NCBI GenBank assembly: GCA_947486575.1
Contig: CANKUB010000007.1
Coordinates: 1-64,000, forward strand
DNA: 64,000 nucleotides
Direction: 5' to 3'
From: Betaproteobacteria bacterium
GTDB lineage: Bacteria; Pseudomonadota; Gammaproteobacteria; Burkholderiales; SG8-41
In this document: positions 59,212-64,000 of the stretch, piece after piece
Numbering within the stretch: the stretch's first letter is position 1
How the letters are laid out: each line of letters opens with the position of its first letter
Made by a program: the position numbers and the translations under genes
Notes under the pieces: generated by a model
Told to the model about the DNA's origin: nothing
Database searches by the model: none
Seen by the model: the letters and a program-made list of their open reading frames with translations, nothing else

Positions 59212-59240
59212 GGGGTGGGGATTTCCCCGCCCCTTTTTTT
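59212..59240 (+). terminator. Rho-independent terminator between the M23 peptidase and secA
   Basis: GGGGTGGGG, loop ATTT, CCCCGCCCC and then seven T: a strong 9-pair stem with one G-U pair and a U-run. It would end the M23 peptidase transcript before secA. Confidence 0.9.
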
Positions 59241-59266
59241 ATTTGCGCAGGAGCGTGTAGCAGTCC

Positions 59267-62074
59267 ATGGTTACCGGAATTCTCAAAAAAATATTTGGCA
59301 GCCGCAATGATCGCCTGCTAAAACAATATCGCCGCAAGGTGATAGCCATCAACGCGCTGGAAGCAGGCATTTCCAAGCTTTCAGACGATGCCCTGCGCGC
59401 TAAAACGGATGAATTCCGCAGCCGCATCGCAGCCCAACTCGCCAGGCTCGAAGAAGGTGCGGGTGCGGCCCGTGGCAAGGAAGCAATGGAATTAGCGCAG
59501 GATCGCGAACGCCGCGAAATGCTGGAAGAACTGCTGCCCGAAGCGTTTGCGGTCGTACGTGAAGCCTCAAAGCGCACCCTTGGCATGCGCCATTTCGACG
59601 TGCAAATGCTGGGCGGCATTGCGCTGCATAGCGGTAAAATATCTGAGATGCGCACTGGCGAAGGTAAAACGCTGATGGCCACCTTGCCTGCCTATTTGAA
59701 TGCGCTGACCGGACGTGGCGTGCATATCGTCACAGTCAATGATTACCTCGCGCAGCGCGACGCAGAGTGGATGGGCACAATATACAAGTTCCTCGGCCTC
59801 ACCGTCGGCGTAAATCTGTCGCAGATGGAGCACGATCTCAAGCAGCAGGCGTACGCGGCAGACATTACCTACGGCACCAACAACGAGTTTGGCTTTGATT
59901 ACCTGCGCGACAACATGGTGTATCAAAATGCGGAGAAAGTGCAGCGCGTCCTGAGCTTCGGCATTGTGGATGAAGTGGATTCCATCCTGATTGATGAAGC
60001 CCGCACGCCGCTGATTATTTCCGGCCAGGCCGACGACACCACTGAGCTGTACATCAAAATGAATGTGGTGGTACCCAAGCTCACGCGCCAGAAAGAAGAA
60101 AAGAGCGAAGAAGGCGATTATTGGGTTGATGAAAAAGCGCATCAGGTCATGCTGTCCGAAGAAGGCCATCAGCATGCGGAAGAATTGCTGGAGCAGGCAG
60201 GCATGTTGCCGCCAAATACCAGTTTGTACGATCCGGCAAACATTGGCCTTATGCATCACCTGAATGCGGCATTACGCGCGCACACGCTCTATAACAACGA
60301 GCAGCAGTATGTGGTGCAAAACGGCGAGGTCATCATTGTCGATGAATTCACCGGGCGCTTGATGGCGGGTCGGCGCTGGTCCGAGGGCTTGCATCAGGCG
60401 GTTGAAGCCAAAGAAGGCGTGGAGATTCAAAAGGAAAATCAAACGCTGGCGACGATTACCTTTCAGAATTATTTCCGCATGTATAAAAAACTCGCTGGCA
60501 TGACCGGCACGGCGGACACTGAGGCTTACGAGTTCCAGCAGATTTACGGTTTGGAAACCGTGATCATTCCGACGCATCACCCGATGATCCGCAAGGACAA
60601 GAACGATCTGGTGTATCAATCCACACCGGAAAAATACAAAGCGGTGATCGAAGATATCAAGGATTGTTACCAGCGCGGCCAACCGGTACTGGTGGGTACC
60701 ACGTCGATTGAAAGTTCGGAGCTGCTGGCGGGATTGCTGCAAAAAGAGGGTGTTCCGCATAACGTGCTGAATGCCAAGCAGCACGCGCGTGAAGCAGAAA
60801 TTGTCGCACAGGCGGGTCGGGCGAAAATCGTCACCATCGCCACCAATATGGCAGGGCGCGGCACGGACATCGTGCTCGGCGGTAGCATCCATCGCGAAAC
60901 CGAAGCGATACGCAACGACGCGTCGATTGACGACGCCACACGAAAAACCCGTCTCGCAGATCTACAGCACGATTGGCAGATATTGCACAATCAGGTGGTC
61001 GCACTGGGTGGCGTGCATATCATCGGCACCGAGCGGCATGAGTCGCGCCGCATCGACAACCAGTTGCGCGGGCGTTCGGGACGACAGGGTGATCCTGGCT
61101 CCAGCCGCTTCTATTTATCTCTCGACGATTCGCTGATGCGCATATTCGCCGGCGAGCGTGTGAAGTCGATCATGCAGCGGTTGAAAGTGCCGGAAGGCGA
61201 ACCGATTGAAGCGGGCATCATCAACCGCTCGATTGAAAACGCGCAGCGTAAAGTTGAAGCGCGTAACTTTGATATTCGCAAGCATCTGCTCGAATACGAT
61301 GACGTTGCCAATGATCAGCGCAAGGTGATTTATCAGCAACGTAACGATTTGCTCGACGCAGAAGATATGTCGGAAACCGTGACTGCCATGCGCGCCGATG
61401 TCGTCAGCGGCTACGTCGCGCAGCACATTCCCGAAGGCAGCCTCGAAGAACAGTGGGACGTGCCGGGCCTGGAGCGCGCGCTGGACAGTGAACTCATGCT
61501 GCCGCTGCCGGTACATCAGTGGCTTAAAGACGAATCCGGCCTCGAGGAAGAAGATTTGCGCAAGCGCATCGTCGAGGCGGCGCATAAGGCGTACCACGAC
61601 AAAATAGCGACGGTGGATGCGCCGGCGATGCGTCAGTACGAACGCGGCTTGATGCTGCAAAGCATTGATACCCACTGGCGTGAGCATCTGTCGTCGCTCG
61701 ATCATCTGCGGCAGGGGATACATCTCAGATCGTATGCGCAAAAAAATCCCACGCAGGAATACAAGCGCGAAGCCTTCGAGTTGTTTTCGCTGCTGCTCGA
61801 CACCATCAAAGGCGAAGTCACCAAAACGCTGATGACCGTGCGCATCCGTAGCGCCGAAGAATTGCAGGCGGTGGAAGAACACGAAGCACTCACCAACGTG
61901 CAGTACCAACATGCCAATTTTGATGGTAGTGGTGGCGAGGCAGAAGCAGCGCCCGGCGACACCCCACCGTCAGCGCAGCCGTTTGTACGCACGGGGCAGA
62001 AGGTAGGCCGCAATGATCCGTGCCCGTGTGGTTCGGGCAAGAAATACAAGGTTTGTCACGGCCGTTTAACGTAA
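59267..62074 (+). CDS. secA: Protein translocase ATPase SecA
   Basis: 935 residues. Motor of the Sec pathway, at the inner membrane. [14 protein letters not shown] near residue 128 is Walker [17 protein letters not shown] near 235 includes Walker B, and [11 protein letters not shown] near 527 is the second ATP-site region. The peptide-binding cross-linking domain and helical scaffold follow in normal order, and the C-terminus ends in a zinc-binding SecB/ribosome domain ([14 protein letters not shown]). Length and order match betaproteobacterial SecA. It follows a strong terminator, so it has its own promoter in the short gap or lies just past a leader. Confidence 0.98.
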   Translation: MVTGILKKIFGSRNDRLLKQYRRKVIAINALEAGISKLSDDALRAKTDEFRSRIAAQLARLEEGAGAARGKEAMELAQDRERREMLEELLPEAFAVVREASKRTLGMRHFDVQMLGGIALHSGKISEMRTGEGKTLMATLPAYLNALTGRGVHIVTVNDYLAQRDAEWMGTIYKFLGLTVGVNLSQMEHDLKQQAYAADITYGTNNEFGFDYLRDNMVYQNAEKVQRVLSFGIVDEVDSILIDEARTPLIISGQADDTTELYIKMNVVVPKLTRQKEEKSEEGDYWVDEKAHQVMLSEEGHQHAEELLEQAGMLPPNTSLYDPANIGLMHHLNAALRAHTLYNNEQQYVVQNGEVIIVDEFTGRLMAGRRWSEGLHQAVEAKEGVEIQKENQTLATITFQNYFRMYKKLAGMTGTADTEAYEFQQIYGLETVIIPTHHPMIRKDKNDLVYQSTPEKYKAVIEDIKDCYQRGQPVLVGTTSIESSELLAGLLQKEGVPHNVLNAKQHAREAEIVAQAGRAKIVTIATNMAGRGTDIVLGGSIHRETEAIRNDASIDDATRKTRLADLQHDWQILHNQVVALGGVHIIGTERHESRRIDNQLRGRSGRQGDPGSSRFYLSLDDSLMRIFAGERVKSIMQRLKVPEGEPIEAGIINRSIENAQRKVEARNFDIRKHLLEYDDVANDQRKVIYQQRNDLLDAEDMSETVTAMRADVVSGYVAQHIPEGSLEEQWDVPGLERALDSELMLPLPVHQWLKDESGLEEEDLRKRIVEAAHKAYHDKIATVDAPAMRQYERGLMLQSIDTHWREHLSSLDHLRQGIHLRSYAQKNPTQEYKREAFELFSLLLDTIKGEVTKTLMTVRIRSAEELQAVEEHEALTNVQYQHANFDGSGGEAEAAPGDTPPSAQPFVRTGQKVGRNDPCPCGSGKKYKVCHGRLT

Positions 62075-62086
62075 TCAGCAACAACA

Positions 62087-62113
62087 GATTATTTTTTAAA
62101 AACAAATAGTTAC
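62087..62113 (+). repeat. Copy of AT-rich dispersed motif
   Basis: ATTATTTTTTAAAAACAAAT then AGTTACAGAA, between secA and argJ. Best example of the family with the copy at 63353, which flanks the other side of argJ. Confidence 0.6.
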
Positions 62114-62124
62114 AGAACTCTCTC

Positions 62125-63354
62125 ATGGCCGTAAATCTCTCAGCGCCTGACCCTGCCAAGCTCTCCGCGATTAGTGGTGTAGAACTAGGCTTCGCGGAAG
62201 CGGGCATACGCAAAGCCGCGCGCCGCGATTTAATGCTGATGCGTCTGGCGCAGGGCTCGCGTGTGGCGGGCGTGTTCACGCAAAACAGTTTCGCTGCGGC
62301 GCCCGTGCAGATATGCCGCGAACACCTTGCGGCTAACCAGTCAATCAGCGCCATTGTCGTCAATGCCGGTAATGCCAATTGTGGCACCGGTGAACAAGGC
62401 TTGGCCGCCGCACGCAAAACGTGCGAAGCCACCGCGCGACTGCTGGGTTGTGCGCCCGAAGCTGTGCTGCCGTTTTCAACCGGCGTGATTCTCGAACACC
62501 TGCCGGTGGAGCGTATCAAAGCCGCGCTGCCAGCCTGCGTGCAAACGCTGGCGGCCAATCATTGGGCCGATGCTGCCGCAGCGATCATGACTACCGACAC
62601 TGTGCCCAAGGGCGCATCGGCCAGCGCCGTCATCGGCGGCAAGCCGGTGCGCGTCACTGGCATCGCCAAAGGTGTCGGTATGCTGCAACCGAATATGGCA
62701 ACCATGCTGACTTACATCGCCACCGATGCCGCCGTCGCGCAACCCGTGTTGCAGCGCATGGTGAAAGAAGTTGCCGACCGTTCGTTTAACCGCGTGACGG
62801 TGGATGGCGATACTTCGACCAATGATTCGTTTGTGCTAATCGCCACAGGCCGTGCAGGCCATGGCGAGATCACCAGCGCCGATTCTTCCGATTACACCGC
62901 GTTGCGCGAGGCTGTGCTCGCAGTGGCCGTGCCGCTGGCGCAAGCCATCGCGCGCGATGGTGAAGGCGCAACCAAGTTCATCACCATCCGCGTCAGCGGC
63001 GCGGCTGATGAGACAGAAGCCGCGCGCGTGGCCAAGTGCATCGCGCATTCCCCGCTGGTGAAAACAGCTTTCTTTGCCTCCGACCCGAATCTGGGACGTT
63101 TGATTATGGCGATTGGTAACGCGGGCGTGACTGAACTGGATGTCGCGAAAGTGTCGATCTGGCTCGGCGATGTTCGTGTGTTACTCAATGGTGGGCGCGA
63201 TCCGGCTTATCGCGAAGAAGACGGCGCGCGCGTGATGAAGCCTGCGGAAATTAGCGTGCATGTTGCGCTGGGACGTGGCAACGCAGAACAAACCGTGTGG
63301 ACCTGCGATTTTTCGTACGATTACGTCAAGATCAACGCAGAATACAGAACATAA
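62125..63354 (+). CDS. argJ: Bifunctional glutamate N-acetyltransferase / ornithine acetyltransferase ArgJ
   Basis: 409 residues. ArgJ carries out the first and fifth steps of arginine synthesis, moving acetyl from acetylornithine to glutamate. The self-cleavage point and nucleophile Thr are in [18 protein letters not shown] near residue 195: the ATML segment ends the alpha chain before Thr. [16 protein letters not shown] near 80 and [18 protein letters not shown] near 232 are also family signatures. Cytoplasmic. The AT-rich motif copies at 62087 and 63353 flank it closely on both sides. Downstream lies the DUF815 gene, as in other betaproteobacteria. Confidence 0.97.
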   Translation: MAVNLSAPDPAKLSAISGVELGFAEAGIRKAARRDLMLMRLAQGSRVAGVFTQNSFAAAPVQICREHLAANQSISAIVVNAGNANCGTGEQGLAAARKTCEATARLLGCAPEAVLPFSTGVILEHLPVERIKAALPACVQTLAANHWADAAAAIMTTDTVPKGASASAVIGGKPVRVTGIAKGVGMLQPNMATMLTYIATDAAVAQPVLQRMVKEVADRSFNRVTVDGDTSTNDSFVLIATGRAGHGEITSADSSDYTALREAVLAVAVPLAQAIARDGEGATKFITIRVSGAADETEAARVAKCIAHSPLVKTAFFASDPNLGRLIMAIGNAGVTELDVAKVSIWLGDVRVLLNGGRDPAYREEDGARVMKPAEISVHVALGRGNAEQTVWTCDFSYDYVKINAEYRT

Positions 63355-63378
63355 AATTCTCAATAAAAACAAATAGTT
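63353..63378 (+). repeat. Copy of AT-rich dispersed motif
   Basis: TAAAATTCTCAATAAAAACA then AATAGTTG, in the 31-base gap between argJ and the DUF815 gene. The ATG of the next gene lies eight bases further on. Confidence 0.55.
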
Positions 63379-63385
63379 GCTGTAT

Positions 63386-64000
63386 ATGACTGATGTAAGC
63401 CAACTGCTGGCGCACGCAGAATCGCTGGTGGCGCGGCTGGAAAAATTACTCCCCGCCGAAGCCGCGCCTACCGATTGGAAAGCCTCTATCGCGTTTCGCT
63501 GGCGGAAAATCAATGGCCGGGGTTTGCTGCAAGCAGTGAATCAGGTTCACCGCATTGCACTCAAAGACCTGCGCGGCATCGACGAACAAAAATCACTGGT
63601 CGAGCAAAACACGCGACAGTTTGTCGAAGGCTATCCCGCCAATAATGTACTGCTCACCGGCGCGCGCGGCACCGGCAAATCTTCGATGATCAAGGCGCTG
63701 CTGACCAAGTATGCGCCGCGTGGTTTGCGCGTGATCGAAGTCGAAAAACAGGATTTGATTGACCTGCCGGAAATCGTAGAACTGATTGGCGAACGGCCCG
63801 AACGCTTTGTGTTGTATTGCGATGATCTTTCGTTTGAGGCTGACGAGCCGGGTTACAAGGCGCTTAAAGTCATACTTGACGGCTCTGTAGCCGCGGCCTC
63901 GGAAAATTGCCTGATTTACGCCACATCGAACCGGCGTCATCTGATGCCGGAATTCATGAACGAAAATCTTGAATACAAACACGTCGGCGAAGAAATTCAT
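63386..64000 (+). CDS. DUF815 family ATP-binding protein, 3' end outside the window
   Basis: The frame from the ATG at 63386 is open to the right edge (205 codons), so the track could not list it. Walker A is LLTGARGTGKSSM near residue 92, and CDDLSFE near 150 gives a Walker B-like Asp-Asp. FRWRKINGRGLLQAVN near 36 and LIYATSNRRHLMPEFM near 180 are typical of DUF815, a family of AAA-type ATPases of unknown role. It follows argJ by 31 bases and likely shares its transcript. Confidence 0.92.
   Translation, partial: MTDVSQLLAHAESLVARLEKLLPAEAAPTDWKASIAFRWRKINGRGLLQAVNQVHRIALKDLRGIDEQKSLVEQNTRQFVEGYPANNVLLTGARGTGKSSMIKALLTKYAPRGLRVIEVEKQDLIDLPEIVELIGERPERFVLYCDDLSFEADEPGYKALKVILDGSVAAASENCLIYATSNRRHLMPEFMNENLEYKHVGEEIH

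Noticed and set aside
1-64000. CRISPR array, prophage, integron or intact insertion sequence
   Set aside because: No regularly spaced repeats, integrase, transposase or phage structural genes were found on either strand.

Overview
The window looks like a chromosomal segment of a Gram-negative betaproteobacterium, most likely Burkholderiales-related. Three things point there: the essential block lpxC, DUF721, M23 peptidase, secA, argJ, DUF815 at the right end (the region distal to the division cluster in betaproteobacteria); the expansion of Bug/TctC periplasmic binding proteins; and a moderately high GC content by eye. No tRNA, rRNA, CRISPR array, prophage or intact insertion sequence was seen.

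Layout. 1-9.9 kb: 3' part of a PQQ alcohol dehydrogenase with its cytochrome c and a TctC protein, an unknown small protein, a decayed dioxygenase small subunit, an alpha/beta hydrolase, a CaiB-type CoA-transferase, a bicupin, another TctC, then a Tat-exported metallo-beta-lactamase-fold hydrolase overlapping a SCO1/SenC protein. 10.1-17.5 kb: an amidohydrolase divergent from a run holding a two-subunit CoA-transferase (alpha subunit interrupted by TGA), a PRISE-like reductase, two TctC proteins and an epimerase. 17.5-21.4 kb: serine hydrolase, SoxC-like sulfite dehydrogenase with cytochrome c, DUF2721 membrane protein. 21.5-28.3 kb (minus): a four-gene overlapping operon (Vgb-like c-heme protein, phosphonatase-like HAD, two TctC), then an alpha/beta hydrolase, an MmgE/PrpD protein and a TctC remnant. 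28.4-41.8 kb: housekeeping and regulatory genes (HrpA helicase, FecR-domain protein, COG4324 lipoprotein, histidine phosphatase, TSUP permease, adenylate cyclase-PilZ fusion, aminotransferase, DoxX, dienelactone hydrolase, Lrp regulator). 41.9-45.1 kb: homodimeric 2-oxoacid dehydrogenase E1 divergent from the Lrp gene, and an acetyltransferase interrupted by TAA. 45.3-52.4 kb (minus): an eight-gene run alternating enzymes with four TctC genes. 52.7-56.6 kb: exported NADP-binding protein, palindromic repeats, an unknown protein, an enolase-superfamily enzyme and a TctC. 56.8-64 kb: the essential block.

How the genes work together. Eleven intact TctC genes and one remnant lie next to CoA-transferases, hydrolases, dehydrogenases, cupins and enolase-superfamily enzymes, but no TctA/TctB membrane gene is present. 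The simplest reading is a set of carboxylate-catabolism modules, each with its own binding protein and sharing membrane components encoded elsewhere. Four lesions (dioxygenase remnant, TGA-interrupted CoA-transferase, TAA-interrupted acetyltransferase, TctC stump) show this accessory DNA is turning over.

The least expected observations are an AT-rich dispersed motif with about a dozen copies, at least two inside coding genes; a GC-rich palindrome apparently inserted in frame in hrpA; an adenylate cyclase with a C-terminal PilZ domain; a lanthanide-type Asp signature in the PQQ enzyme; and an Lrp-E1 pair resembling the Pseudomonas mdeR-mdeB arrangement. All family assignments rest on reading motifs by eye; no database search was run.
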